NCBI GenBank assembly: GCA_017435905.1
Contig: JAFSEB010000063.1
Span: 1-64,000, forward strand
Direction: 5' to 3'
DNA length: 64,000 bases
From: Clostridia bacterium
Lineage (GTDB): Bacteria > Bacillota > Clostridia > Christensenellales > CAG-138
Shown here one piece after another: positions 5,879 to 14,997 of the stretch (its first letter is position 1; each line of letters starts with the position of its first letter). The notes beneath the pieces are model-generated. The model was not told where the DNA came from. It did no database searches and worked only from the letters and a program-made list of their open reading frames with translations. Made by a program: the position numbers and the translations under genes.

Positions 5879-8716
5879 ATGGAAAAGAAAGATATCATAA
5901 AAAATGAAAACGATCCGAAGCAGCCCTTTGGCGCGCGGATCCGTGAAAAAACAGCAGCGCTTTTTGCGCTGACCGGCAATGCATTCCGGCGCAGGCACGC
6001 TGAAAACCAGCATGAAGACGAGGTGTTTGTGGAACGCAGACGGCCGCGTCCCTTTTTGCTTGCCGTTTTGTTTACAACGCTGAAGCTTCTTCTTGTGTGC
6101 GTGGTGGTATTCGGCTGCGCATGCATGGGTCTTGTGCTTGGCGTTGCAAAGGCATATATCGATACCACGCCCACGCTGGATGTTTCGCTTCTTACAAAGA
6201 GCGACCGCACCTCGTATATTTACGATATGAACGGTGAGCTTATCACCACCTATGCAGGCATCACATACCGGGACTGGGTCAATATCGAAGATGTGCCGGA
6301 TATGCTGATCAACGCCGTGATCGCAGTGGAGGATGTGCGCTTCTACCGCCATGAAGGCGTGGATTTCAAGCGCCTGTTTGCGGCTGTGGTAGGATCGCTG
6401 AGCGCATCGAGCGATGCCGGCGGCAGCACCATTACCCAGCAGCTCGTGAAAAACAAATTGCTCACAAGCGAGGTTTCCTACAGGCGAAAAATACAGGAAG
6501 TGTATCTTTCCCTCGAACTCGAAAAAACCATCGAAAAGGGCGATATCATCGAAGCATACCTGAACGATGTATACCTCGGCAGCGCCAACTACGGCGTGAA
6601 GACCGCCGCAAAGGATTATTTCGGCAAGGAGCTTTCCGAACTGACCATCCGTGAGTGCGCCATGATCGCCGGTATGATCCAGGCGCCGAGCCGCACGGAT
6701 CCCCGTAAAAACACCTATGAGCGTTTTTACGAAAACGGACAGAACAAAATGGATGTCACCGACAAGCGAACGGATGTGGTGATCGAAAAAATGTACGATG
6801 CCGGCTTTATCACCAAGGATCAGCGTGATGCCGCATTGAAGGATAAAGTCAAGATCATCGAAAAATCTCAGCGCAGCGGCGAGGATGATATGCTCTACTT
6901 TGTGGAGTATGCCACGCAGGATGTGGTCGGACGCCTCCTTGAGCAGCGTGGGCTTCTCGATACGAAGACCAACCGCACCGCCATTGAAAACGAGCTGCAG
7001 ACCGGCGGCTACCGCATCTATCTTACTGTGGATACCGAAATGCAGCGTACCGTGCAGCAGACCCTTTCCGAATGGGAGGATTATCCTGCACTTGAAAACG
7101 AAAACGCAGCCACCCGTGTTACCGCAACCAGCGACGGCAAGGAGATCATTGAGCCGGAACCGCAGGCGGCTGCCGTTGTGATCGATCATGCCACGGGCGA
7201 GCTTCGTGCCATCGTGGGCGGCAGGAACGCACCGCAGGTGCTGCGCGGCTGGAACCGTGCCTACCAGAGTGAAACGGAAGTGGGTTCCAGCATCAAGCCC
7301 CTCACCGTTTACGGACCTGCGCTGGAACTCGGTCTTTCACCTGCATCGGTGATCGCAAATCTGCCGCAGGCCATCGAGGGCTGGGATACGGAGGTGGGTT
7401 ATCCCAACATTGGCAGCGAACGGCATATCGGCCTTATCTCCATGCGAAGGGGTATCGTTTCTTCCCTGAACGTGGCGGCGGCACGTATCCTTCTTGAAAA
7501 CGTGACCACGGAGACCGCAGCGCAGTATCTGATCAACCTTGGTGTGGATTCGAGCCGTGTAAGTGCCACAGGCAGCGGCCTTGCCCTTGGTACCACAGGC
7601 ATCACCCCCATTGAGATGGCGGCGGCTTATGCAGCTGTTGCCAATATGGGCGAATATCAGGAGCCGCTTTCCTTCACCCGTGTGGTGGACGGCGAAGGCG
7701 TGGTGGTGCTTGATGCCGACAAGATCCGAAAAGAGCGACAGGTGTTCAAACAGACCACCGCCTACATGCTCGTTGATATGCTCACGGAGGCCGTCAACAG
7801 CGGCACCGGTACCGCCGCCAAGATCCCCGGCATGAGCGTTGCCGGAAAGACCGGCACCAATGCCGACTACAGCAGCGCATATTTTGCCGGTATCACCCCG
7901 TATTACAGCGCCGTTGTATGGGTCGGTCACGATTCTTACGAAGAAAAACTGGTGGAGGGTTCCACCGGCGGTAAAGTCGCAGCACCCCTTTGGCAGGCCT
8001 TTATGAAAAAGATCCATCAGGGAATGATCGATAAGCCTATTATCGATGCTTCTCCCGTGCAGCTTGGGCTTGTGAAGCGCACGGTGTGCGCCGTGTCCGG
8101 TAAGCTGGCAACGGAGGCATGTACCTTTGATGCAGGCGGTCTTGTGCCCATTACGGATTGGTTCGATAAGGAAACCGCACCGACGGAAAACTGCGATATG
8201 CATGTGCTCACGCACATCTGCACGGAGTCCGGTCAGCCGGCATCCGCCTATTGCCCGGCGGTGGAGACAGGCAGCATCCTTCTTGTGCGCAGCAATTCCT
8301 ACCTTGCCGGCTTTGAGCAGACGCTGCTGCAGAAGTACCTTCCCCACGCGGTCTATTCCGATATCACCATCGAGGAATACGATTTGTTTGCTTCCACCAC
8401 ACTTTGCCCGACCCATGCAAAGAGCTGGAGCGGTCTTGTCGGCAGCAGCGGCATCAGCGGCGGAAGCCTCAACGGCTCTTCCACGCAGAATCTCGCTTTG
8501 CAGGCGGCTACTCTTCTCAGCGATGTGGATGCATACCTGCAGGCGGCACAGAATATCACCGATACCGACAGAACCAACCTGATCACCCTTTCGGATGCGC
8601 TGCGTGGCTACCTTGATGCAGGGCAGATGGCAGAGGCGCAGGCCTATTATGACAGGCTGAAGTATTCCTATGAAGTGATATATCAGGAGCATCCGCCCGT
8701 CACGGCGGTGCAGTAA
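5879..8716 (+). CDS. Class A penicillin-binding protein (PBP1A type)
   Basis: The 945-residue bifunctional enzyme polymerises lipid II and cross-links peptidoglycan outside the membrane. After a cytoplasmic stretch and one membrane segment (LLLVCVVVFGCACMGLVLGV) comes the GT51 transglycosylase: VEDVRFYRHEGVDF with catalytic Glu151, GGSTITQQLVKN and LNDVYLGSANYGV. The transpeptidase has SSIK at Ser470, a SSLN motif and KTGT at Lys657. The long C-terminal tail holds several Cys pairs. I prefer ATG 5879 because AAGGAG precedes it; ATG 5861 has no ribosome site. The glycosylase gene follows 9 nt later. Confidence 0.95.
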   Translation: MEKKDIIKNENDPKQPFGARIREKTAALFALTGNAFRRRHAENQHEDEVFVERRRPRPFLLAVLFTTLKLLLVCVVVFGCACMGLVLGVAKAYIDTTPTLDVSLLTKSDRTSYIYDMNGELITTYAGITYRDWVNIEDVPDMLINAVIAVEDVRFYRHEGVDFKRLFAAVVGSLSASSDAGGSTITQQLVKNKLLTSEVSYRRKIQEVYLSLELEKTIEKGDIIEAYLNDVYLGSANYGVKTAAKDYFGKELSELTIRECAMIAGMIQAPSRTDPRKNTYERFYENGQNKMDVTDKRTDVVIEKMYDAGFITKDQRDAALKDKVKIIEKSQRSGEDDMLYFVEYATQDVVGRLLEQRGLLDTKTNRTAIENELQTGGYRIYLTVDTEMQRTVQQTLSEWEDYPALENENAATRVTATSDGKEIIEPEPQAAAVVIDHATGELRAIVGGRNAPQVLRGWNRAYQSETEVGSSIKPLTVYGPALELGLSPASVIANLPQAIEGWDTEVGYPNIGSERHIGLISMRRGIVSSLNVAAARILLENVTTETAAQYLINLGVDSSRVSATGSGLALGTTGITPIEMAAAYAAVANMGEYQEPLSFTRVVDGEGVVVLDADKIRKERQVFKQTTAYMLVDMLTEAVNSGTGTAAKIPGMSVAGKTGTNADYSSAYFAGITPYYSAVVWVGHDSYEEKLVEGSTGGKVAAPLWQAFMKKIHQGMIDKPIIDASPVQLGLVKRTVCAVSGKLATEACTFDAGGLVPITDWFDKETAPTENCDMHVLTHICTESGQPASAYCPAVETGSILLVRSNSYLAGFEQTLLQKYLPHAVYSDITIEEYDLFASTTLCPTHAKSWSGLVGSSGISGGSLNGSSTQNLALQAATLLSDVDAYLQAAQNITDTDRTNLITLSDALRGYLDAGQMAEAQAYYDRLKYSYEVIYQEHPPVTAVQ

Positions 8717-8725
8717 GGAGACACC

Positions 8726-9343
8726 ATGGATAGGCTGCCCGAATTGTACCGGCAGGAAAGGGAACGGCTTTTATCATATGCCGAAAGCGCACCCCGTGCA
8801 GGGGAATACGCTTCTCCCGTCTTCGGGGAGGGGCCAATGGAGTCTGTTCTCATGCTGATCGGCGAGGCGCCGGGAGCGGAAGAATCAAAGAGCGGTCACC
8901 CCTTCGTGGGAAAGGCAGGGAAGCAGCTTGATGCGCTTCTTGCGGCGGCGGATATCAACAGGGAAGCGGTGTTTGTAACAAATACCATAAAATACCGCCC
9001 TGTCAACATCAAACACGGCCGCAGCTCCAACAGAACGCCGTCCCCCGAAGAACTTCGTGCAGGGCTTCCCCTGCTTGCGGCGGAGATCGCTGCCGTCAGG
9101 CCCTGCATCATTGCCACCCTTGGTAATACGCCGCTCAAGGCAATGCTGCTTCTTTCCGGAAATGCACTCCTCACCGTAGGAGAAGCACACGGCAGCAGGA
9201 TGACGCTTTCGCTTGCTGCAGGGCAGGTACAGCTGTTTCCGCTTTACCACCCTGCAAGCGTGATCTACAACAGAAGCCTTGCGCAAACGCTGGAAGAGGA
9301 TATGAAACGCCTCGGACAGATCCTCAAACAACAGGAGGGATAG
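8726..9343 (+). CDS. Family 4-like uracil-DNA glycosylase without Fe-S cysteines
   Basis: The 205-residue protein carries the family 4/5 glycosylase motifs LIGEAPGAEE, GHPFVGKAGKQLDALL, VTNTIKYRP, LGNTPLKAM and LYHPASVIY, so it should remove uracil from DNA. Family 4 enzymes bind a 4Fe-4S cluster through four Cys, two of them near the N-terminus. Here the N-terminus (MDRLPELYRQERERLLSYAE) has none and the whole protein has a single Cys, so the cluster must be absent. AAGGAG precedes the ATG by 5 nt. It sits between the PBP gene and a secreted protein gene, 3 nt from the latter. Confidence 0.85.
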   Translation: MDRLPELYRQERERLLSYAESAPRAGEYASPVFGEGPMESVLMLIGEAPGAEESKSGHPFVGKAGKQLDALLAAADINREAVFVTNTIKYRPVNIKHGRSSNRTPSPEELRAGLPLLAAEIAAVRPCIIATLGNTPLKAMLLLSGNALLTVGEAHGSRMTLSLAAGQVQLFPLYHPASVIYNRSLAQTLEEDMKRLGQILKQQEG

Positions 9344-9346
9344 AAT

Positions 9347-10507
9347 ATGAAACGAAGGACAGGCATGATCAAAGCCGCAGCGTTGCTTCTTTTACTGCTG
9401 TTTCTGCTGCCTTCCGGCACGAACAAGACCTTTGCGGAAGCCGAAGCGCCTGAAATGGGTCAGGTCACTGCGGATCAGGTCAACATGCGTGAACAGCCCA
9501 ACACCGATTGCGAAATCCTGGCAGAAGTGCCAGGCGGCACGGCTGTGGAGGTGCTTGGAAAGGATGGCAACTGGTACCGGGTACTGTATCACGGCACGGT
9601 AGGCTACATCCGGCAGGATTACCTGTTCGTCAACTCCACCGGCAGCCGGGGCGCCTATGTGAAAACGGACGGCGCTGCGCTTCGGGGCGGCCCTTCCGAG
9701 GATTCCTACGTGGTCATGCAGCTTTCCGCAGGTCAGGGCATCAAGGTGAAAGCCCTTGTGGACGGCGAATGGTTCTTCGGTTCCGCCAACGACAAAACGG
9801 GCTTTGTGCATCGCTCTTACCTTGAGATTACATCCTCAAGCACCGCTTCCATCGGCATGCTCAAGCAGGGCATGGAGGGCGATGAAGTGGAAAAACTGCA
9901 AAGAGCGCTCTTTGACAGGGGCTTCCTCAGCAAGACCAACATCACCGGTACCTTCTCCTCCGAAACGAGGAAAGCGGTCTCCGAATTTCAGAAAGCCTGC
10001 GGCCTTTCGGCGGATGGTATTGCCGGCGCACAGACGCTCAACTCCATTTATGACAGCGGCAACAAGATCGAAAAGGACAATGCGGATTATTACAAGCTCA
10101 AAGGCTCCGTGGTGCTGCTCGACTGGTTTGAGGGCGGAAAGGAATGGCTCTATAAGGGCGCAAAATTCACTGTGATCGATGTGCGCACGGGCAAAAGCTT
10201 CCGTGCACGCCGCTTCGGCGGCTGGTACCATGCCGACGTGGAGCCCATCACCACATCCGATACCGCTGTGATGAAGAGCCTTGAAGGTTTTTCCTGGAAC
10301 AGGCGCCCCGTTTGGATCAACTTTAACGGGAAGACCGTGGCGGCCAGCATGCATACCATGCCCCACATGGCGAACCCCACACAGTCCAACGGCTTTGACG
10401 GACATTTCTGCATTCACCTGTACAATTCCCTTGTGCATGAAAACAGCAAGGAATGTCCCCGTCACCAAAGCTGCGTTCACGAAGCCTATAAGGCAGGACG
10501 TGGATAA
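9347..10507 (+). CDS. Exported SH3 / peptidoglycan-binding protein with C-terminal His/Cys domain
   Basis: The 386-residue precursor has a signal peptide ending near TFAEA, two bacterial SH3 domains (VTADQVNMREQPNTDCEIL and VKTDGAALRGGPSEDSYVV), a PG_binding_1 domain (LKQGMEGDEVEKLQRALFD) and a C-terminal domain with GHFCIHLYNSLVH and CPRHQSCVHEA. The last domain is shared with the protein at 4232-5023. The likely role is binding and perhaps modifying cell wall or spore cortex. It is the last gene after the PBP and glycosylase genes and ends before a strong terminator. Confidence 0.8.
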   Translation: MKRRTGMIKAAALLLLLLFLLPSGTNKTFAEAEAPEMGQVTADQVNMREQPNTDCEILAEVPGGTAVEVLGKDGNWYRVLYHGTVGYIRQDYLFVNSTGSRGAYVKTDGAALRGGPSEDSYVVMQLSAGQGIKVKALVDGEWFFGSANDKTGFVHRSYLEITSSSTASIGMLKQGMEGDEVEKLQRALFDRGFLSKTNITGTFSSETRKAVSEFQKACGLSADGIAGAQTLNSIYDSGNKIEKDNADYYKLKGSVVLLDWFEGGKEWLYKGAKFTVIDVRTGKSFRARRFGGWYHADVEPITTSDTAVMKSLEGFSWNRRPVWINFNGKTVAASMHTMPHMANPTQSNGFDGHFCIHLYNSLVHENSKECPRHQSCVHEAYKAGRG

Positions 10508-10535
10508 AAAAGAAAACCGAATAAGCGAAAACAGA

Positions 10536-10576
10536 CGGAAGAGCATCGGGTATATCCCGATGCTCTTCCGCTTTTT
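10536..10576. terminator. Strong bidirectional terminator
   Basis: A perfect 15-bp stem CGGAAGAGCATCGGG / CCCGATGCTCTTCCG with a TATAT loop is followed by CTTTTT on the plus strand. On the minus strand T-rich sequence also follows, so it ends both the gene before it and the small minus-strand gene at 10578. Confidence 0.85.
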
Positions 10577-10577
10577 G

Positions 10578-10760
10578 TTATTTTCGGGGTGCCTGTGGGG
10601 GATGGATGGCGTACAGCTCGCCGTAAGCAAGGGATTCTTCCTCATCAAGCACCGCACTCGGTGTAAGACCGGTGCATTCTGTTGAGGAAGCGGTGCTTTG
10701 CCGCAGCCAAAACGTTCCCTCCGTTAAGTCAGGCGCTTTATGCTTTCGCTTTTCCTTCAC
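10578..10760 (-). CDS. Small conserved Clostridial protein (60 aa), function unknown
   Basis: This 60-residue protein starts at a GTG (10760) that has a perfect AGGAGGT 6 nt upstream, whereas the longer frame from ATG 10778 has no ribosome site. The sequence contains LTEGTFWLRQSTASSTECTG, LTPSAVLDEEES and YGELYAIHPP. I recall similar short CTGL-P-DEEE-Y-IHPP proteins in other Clostridia. It has no signal peptide or membrane segment. It lies in a pocket between two plus-strand genes, opposite the upstream region of the germination operon, and runs into the terminator at 10536-10576. Confidence 0.65.
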   Translation of the reverse strand: MKEKRKHKAPDLTEGTFWLRQSTASSTECTGLTPSAVLDEEESLAYGELYAIHPPQAPRK

Positions 10761-10869
10761 GGTTCCACCTCCTGTCATTCAAACACCGTGTTATGTAGTG
10801 TGGCTTCGGCGAAAAATGCTATGCGGCGTGGAAAAACCAAAAAGAGGAATAAACGGCGGCTTTCTGCAG

Positions 10870-12507
10870 ATGCTTAAAAAAGAGGATTCTCCGGGAAAGG
10901 ATGGGTGGAAAACCGTGTTTGAACAAATATCGGAAATCTTTGGCTTCGGCAAAAACAGCGAAGCCTTTGAATTGCTTGAAACGGAAAGCGGAATGCCGCC
11001 GCCCCTTGGAAGGGCGAAGGATGGGCATCGGGAACGGAAAAAGGAAGCGGAGCGCAGTATCGGCGCCTCCATTACCGAAAACGAAGCGATGATGCGCCGC
11101 TTGTTCCGTGCGGATATCAATAAAGATCTTATTTTCCGCTCTTTTTTGCTCAGCGGCAATATTCCTGCATTCCTTGTTTATGTGAACGGCATGGCGGATG
11201 CAAAGCAGGTAAGCGATTTTATCCTTCGGGATGGAATGGTAAAGGGCTGCATGGATGATGCAAAGGGAGACATCGCTTCCTTTGCCGTGAAGCGTGTGTT
11301 TACGGTGGGGGAAGCCGTAACGGAAAAACGGGAAAACAGGATCAGACAGGCTATCCTTGACGGAAAGACGGCGGTATTTATCGACGGGGCAGACAGCGCC
11401 GTGCTGATGGATACACGGGGCTACGAAAAAAGAACGGTCGGGGAACCGCAGGCGGAAAAGGTGGTGCTCGGGCCGCAGGAAGCCTTTGTGGAAAACCTGC
11501 GAACGAACATCACGCTGCTGCGGCGCATTCTCCGAATGGAGGATCTTGTGTGCGAAATGCGCAGCGCAGGGGGCGAAAACGGCATCAATGCGGCGCTTCT
11601 GTACAGGGAAGGCATTACAAATATCACCCTTGTGGAAGAGATCAAGCGCAGGCTTGCACGGATAAACACGCTGTCCGTGATCGGAACGGGCATCATGCAG
11701 CAGCTGATCGAGGAGCATTCGCTTTCGCCCTTTCCGCAGTTTTTGCAGACGGAGCGGCCGGACAGGGCAGCATCTCTTCTGATGGAAGGGCATGTGATAC
11801 TCCTTCTTGACGGCAGCCCCTACGCAAGCGTGATGCCTGCCACCGTTTTTACCTTGATGACCAGCGCAGAGGATGCCTATATGCGGCGGCCGCAGGCTAC
11901 GGTGATCCGCATCGTACGCTGTATCGGTGCGGTGATCTCCATACTGCTGCCGGCGCTGTTTCTCTCACTGGCGCTGTTTCATCAGGGATTGCTGTCAACG
12001 GAGGTGCTTACCACCGTGATCGCATCAAGAAAGATGGTTTTTGCTCCCATCGGGGCGGAAATGGTATTTCTGCTTCTCGTATTTCAACTGATCCGTGAGG
12101 CAGGCATGCGTGTGCCGGGGAACATCGGGCAGGCGATCGGCATCATCGGCGGTTTGATACTCGGGCAGGCAGCGGTGGCGGCAAACCTTGCAAGCTCCGT
12201 GGTGCTGATCGTGGTGGCGCTGACGGGTCTTGGAAATTTCTGCATACCGGATTATGAAACACAGCTTGCAGCCTCGTTTTTTCGCTTGTCTCTGGCGCTG
12301 GCGGCGTGGGCAGGCGGTCTTCTTGGCGTTGCTTGTCTTGGAACTGTTTTTACGGCATGGCTCACGGTGTTAAAATCCTTCGGGCTGCCCTTTCTTGCAC
12401 CTTTTGCGCCGAAAACAAGGTCAAAACGTCCTATGATCCTCCGGGGAAGGATCCGCATGCATGCCGGGGCGGAGGATATGCTCAATACGAAGGAGGGAGA
12501 TGCATGA
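10870..12507 (+). CDS. Spore germination receptor A subunit (GerA family)
   Basis: About 545 residues. The N-terminal half is soluble (SFLLSGNIPAFLVYVNGMAD, then IEEIKRRLARI-like helices) and the C-terminal half has membrane segments (AVISILLPALFLSLALF, AEMVFLLLVFQLI). RVPGNIGQAIGIIGGLILGQ is the signature of GerA A subunits, which sit in the spore inner membrane and take part in germinant sensing and ion release. The start is uncertain: ATG 10870 gives the usual N-terminus (MLKKEDSPGKDG) but its AGAGGA is about 20 nt away; the frame is open further upstream. It overlaps the B subunit gene. Confidence 0.9.
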   Translation: MLKKEDSPGKDGWKTVFEQISEIFGFGKNSEAFELLETESGMPPPLGRAKDGHRERKKEAERSIGASITENEAMMRRLFRADINKDLIFRSFLLSGNIPAFLVYVNGMADAKQVSDFILRDGMVKGCMDDAKGDIASFAVKRVFTVGEAVTEKRENRIRQAILDGKTAVFIDGADSAVLMDTRGYEKRTVGEPQAEKVVLGPQEAFVENLRTNITLLRRILRMEDLVCEMRSAGGENGINAALLYREGITNITLVEEIKRRLARINTLSVIGTGIMQQLIEEHSLSPFPQFLQTERPDRAASLLMEGHVILLLDGSPYASVMPATVFTLMTSAEDAYMRRPQATVIRIVRCIGAVISILLPALFLSLALFHQGLLSTEVLTTVIASRKMVFAPIGAEMVFLLLVFQLIREAGMRVPGNIGQAIGIIGGLILGQAAVAANLASSVVLIVVALTGLGNFCIPDYETQLAASFFRLSLALAAWAGGLLGVACLGTVFTAWLTVLKSFGLPFLAPFAPKTRSKRPMILRGRIRMHAGAEDMLNTKEGDA

Positions 12508-13622
12508 AACTGTCGGAAGGAAGGATCGGCAATGCAGAGGGGATCGGCTTTCTTGGGATCGCCCTCACGGTGAACGGGCTTTTTGTGCTCGATATTGCAG
12601 AAGACTATCGCCTCGGCAACACGGCTTATCTTGCTTTTCCGGCAGCGATCCTTTTGGGGCTTGCTGTGTTTCTTCTTCTTTGGGGCGCCATGCGCCTTTC
12701 GGGAAAGCAGTCGCTTCCTGCGTTACTTGACCATGCTTTGGGAAAAACAGCAGGAAGCCTTGTGCTTGCTCTTCTGATCGGGCTGCTTTTGTTTGATGCA
12801 TACTGCCTGCTGTCCCGTTTCGTGACGATGGTGCATACCCTCGTTTATGGAAACGATACCGTATTCACGATACTCGTTTGGATCACGGGCACCGCTGCGT
12901 GCATAGCGTTTTTGGGGTTTGAGTGCATCGGGCGGCTGGCAAAATGCTTTGCCCCCGTGCTTCTTTTGCTGCTTCTTTGCGAGCTTGCGATCCCCATCGA
13001 AAGCTATGAAGCATATCGGCTTTTTCCGCTGCCGGAAGATGCGTTTTCCCATGCGGCGGCGGATGCGGTACGGGGCAGCTTTGCCGCCCTGCCGCCGCTC
13101 GTGCTGCTGCTTTGCTTCGGCAATGGGCTGCAGGGGCTGGCAAGCATCAGGCGTATCGGGGTGATCGCAGCGTTATCCGCTGCGGCTTTGACCTGTGCCG
13201 CACAGCTTTGCATCGGCATGGTATTCGGGGCGGATGAACTGCAGAAAACATTCATCCCCCTTTATGAACTTAACATTAAAATGGTGGCGGAAAGCTATTT
13301 CTTCCGCCTTGATAAGGTGGCACTCTTTCTGTGGCTGATCGGCGCTGTCATCACGGCGGCATATGAGACATACGGTGCTGCCAACCTGTTCTGCCGCCGT
13401 TTTTCAAGGTACGATGCAAGACCACCCGTGATCGCTTTTTTTGCGCTGCTGCTGTGCAGCATAGCGGCGGAGCATGCGGGCTGTTATGCGCTTCTTACGG
13501 ACTTGTTTGATTTTGTACACCGCTTCGGTGCGGCGGTGCTGCTGTCTGTGCTTGCATCGGCAGCAGCGGTGTCGCTGCTCAGAAGCGCATGGAAAAGGAG
13601 AAAGCTCCATGAAGCGCAATAA
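12504..13622 (+). CDS. Spore germination receptor B subunit (GerB-type permease)
   Basis: This 372-residue protein has about ten membrane segments and belongs to the GerAB branch of the APC transporter superfamily, which binds the germinant in characterised receptors. It starts KLSEGRIGNAEGIGFLGIA, with segments such as AYLAFPAAILLGLAVFLLLW and GSLVLALLIGLLLFDAYCLL. AGGAGGG lies 6 nt before the ATG. The start overlaps the stop of the A gene as ATGA and its end overlaps the C gene by 14 nt, so the three are one translational unit. Confidence 0.9.
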   Translation: MKLSEGRIGNAEGIGFLGIALTVNGLFVLDIAEDYRLGNTAYLAFPAAILLGLAVFLLLWGAMRLSGKQSLPALLDHALGKTAGSLVLALLIGLLLFDAYCLLSRFVTMVHTLVYGNDTVFTILVWITGTAACIAFLGFECIGRLAKCFAPVLLLLLLCELAIPIESYEAYRLFPLPEDAFSHAAADAVRGSFAALPPLVLLLCFGNGLQGLASIRRIGVIAALSAAALTCAAQLCIGMVFGADELQKTFIPLYELNIKMVAESYFFRLDKVALFLWLIGAVITAAYETYGAANLFCRRFSRYDARPPVIAFFALLLCSIAAEHAGCYALLTDLFDFVHRFGAAVLLSVLASAAAVSLLRSAWKRRKLHEAQ

Positions 13623-14814
13623 ACTCCTGCTTTTGTGCATGCTGCTTCTGTTGCCGCTGTTTTCGGGCTGCCTTGATGCGGTGAGCCTTGATGCGTACGG
13701 CTATGTGCTGTCGATCGGCGTAGATGAAGGGGAAACAAAGACCTTCAACGTATCCTTCCTTTTGCAGAAGGAAGGCACTTCGCAGGAATCGCAGACAGGG
13801 GCAGGTTCCTATGTGATCGGTGCGGAAGGAAACGATCTTTTTGAGGCGGTGCGCATCGCCCATGCAGGCTTACCCTTTGAGCTGAACTTTTCAAGGGTGA
13901 ACTTCCTGCTGTTTTCCGATGCGGTTGCTTCCACCGGACGCATGGATGAATTTCTGCGCTTTTCCTTTGATCTGATGAAGATCCGTCAATCCGCAAAGCT
14001 GCTGGTAGTAAGGGGAAAATGCAGCGATTACCTGCAGGGGCTGTCCTCTGCCGATCAGCCGAATGTAGCAAAGCGGCAGTACAGCTATTTCCGCACCTAC
14101 AAAACGGAGGGCATCATTATGATGACGAACCTTGCGGTGTTTCGGGAAGCGGTCATGAGCGGCACATTCGATGCGCTTGTTCCGGCAGGGGAGGTGGATG
14201 CTTCCATCATGCCGCAGCAGGGGGTGAATACCCGGAAAACGGATCTCCCTATCAACGAAAATGATACAACGGGCGGCGTAAAGCGAACGGGTGGGCTGCG
14301 TTCCTATCTTCTTGAAAGCGCACTGTTTGATGGGGAAAGGCTGGCAGGGTTTATCGATGCGGATGATACGGAAGTGATACTGATGGCGTGCGGTGATTTT
14401 GAACGGGGACATGTGACGCTGCAGGATACATTCGGCACGACGGGGTTTGTTTTGATCGCAGCGGGTGAACCGCAGGTCACACTTACCCTCGGCGATGCGC
14501 CCCATGCTTCTGTGCATGTTCCGCTTTATGCACAGATCGAGCTTGATACGGGAAACACGGCATGGAATCGCTGGGAGAGCGAACTGAAGGCGGAGATCGA
14601 AACGCATCTTGCGGAGGAGATGCATCGGGTTTTTCTGCAGATAAGGGAACTGAATTCCGATGCCATGCGCTTCGGTACCCGTGCGGTGAAGCAGTTCCAA
14701 AGCCATGATGCCTGGCGTGATTATGCGTGGAAGCAAAAATACAAAAGCATGACGGCGGATTTTTCCGTGACCGTCATGCTCAGCGACAGGATCATATCAA
14801 ACAGGGGTGATTAA
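13609..14814 (+). CDS. Spore germination receptor C subunit, lipoprotein (GerC family)
   Basis: The 401-residue protein has a lipoprotein signal peptide with lipobox FSGC (mature Cys followed by LDAVSLDAYGYV), as usual for GerAC proteins on the outer face of the spore inner membrane. The N-terminal part LSIGVDEGETKTFNVSFLLQ and the C-terminal WRDYAWKQKYKSMTADFSV fit the family. AAGGAGAAAG lies before the ATG at 13609, inside the end of the B gene. Confidence 0.9.
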   Translation: MKRNKLLLLCMLLLLPLFSGCLDAVSLDAYGYVLSIGVDEGETKTFNVSFLLQKEGTSQESQTGAGSYVIGAEGNDLFEAVRIAHAGLPFELNFSRVNFLLFSDAVASTGRMDEFLRFSFDLMKIRQSAKLLVVRGKCSDYLQGLSSADQPNVAKRQYSYFRTYKTEGIIMMTNLAVFREAVMSGTFDALVPAGEVDASIMPQQGVNTRKTDLPINENDTTGGVKRTGGLRSYLLESALFDGERLAGFIDADDTEVILMACGDFERGHVTLQDTFGTTGFVLIAAGEPQVTLTLGDAPHASVHVPLYAQIELDTGNTAWNRWESELKAEIETHLAEEMHRVFLQIRELNSDAMRFGTRAVKQFQSHDAWRDYAWKQKYKSMTADFSVTVMLSDRIISNRGD

Positions 14815-14835
14815 TGGGCAAAAGAAAGGAACGGG

Positions 14836-14997
14836 ATGAAAGTGACTTCGATCATGATCCTTGGCGGCGCAGCGCTAATATACTGCGCTGCATATTTTGT
14901 ATACTGCCTTGGCAGGGGCCCGGCGAGGGATGCGATCGGCGCAGCGGTGCTGTGCATGCTTACCGCCGCCGCAGCGGTCTTTCTTGCGGTGTGCTGA
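14836..14997 (+). CDS. Two-pass 53-aa membrane protein, candidate germination D subunit
   Basis: A 53-codon frame begins at ATG 14836 with AAAGGAACGGG directly upstream, 21 nt after the C-subunit stop. The product is almost entirely two membrane segments, TSIMILGGAALIYCAAYFVY and AIGAAVLCMLTAAAAVFLAV, joined by CLGRGPARD. In Bacillus several gerA-type operons carry a fourth gene (gerD-subunit genes) for a short two-segment protein that modulates the receptor. Position and topology fit that role here; sequence similarity cannot be judged at this length. It ends one base before the convergent DUF3006 gene. Confidence 0.6.
   Translation: MKVTSIMILGGAALIYCAAYFVYCLGRGPARDAIGAAVLCMLTAAAAVFLAVC

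Noticed and set aside
5846-8692. Two long open frames (about 450 codons each) on the minus strand opposite the penicillin-binding protein gene
   Set aside because: They are antisense shadows of a clearly coding gene with regular codon bias, have no ribosome sites, and read as low-complexity Gly/His/Lys-rich sequence.
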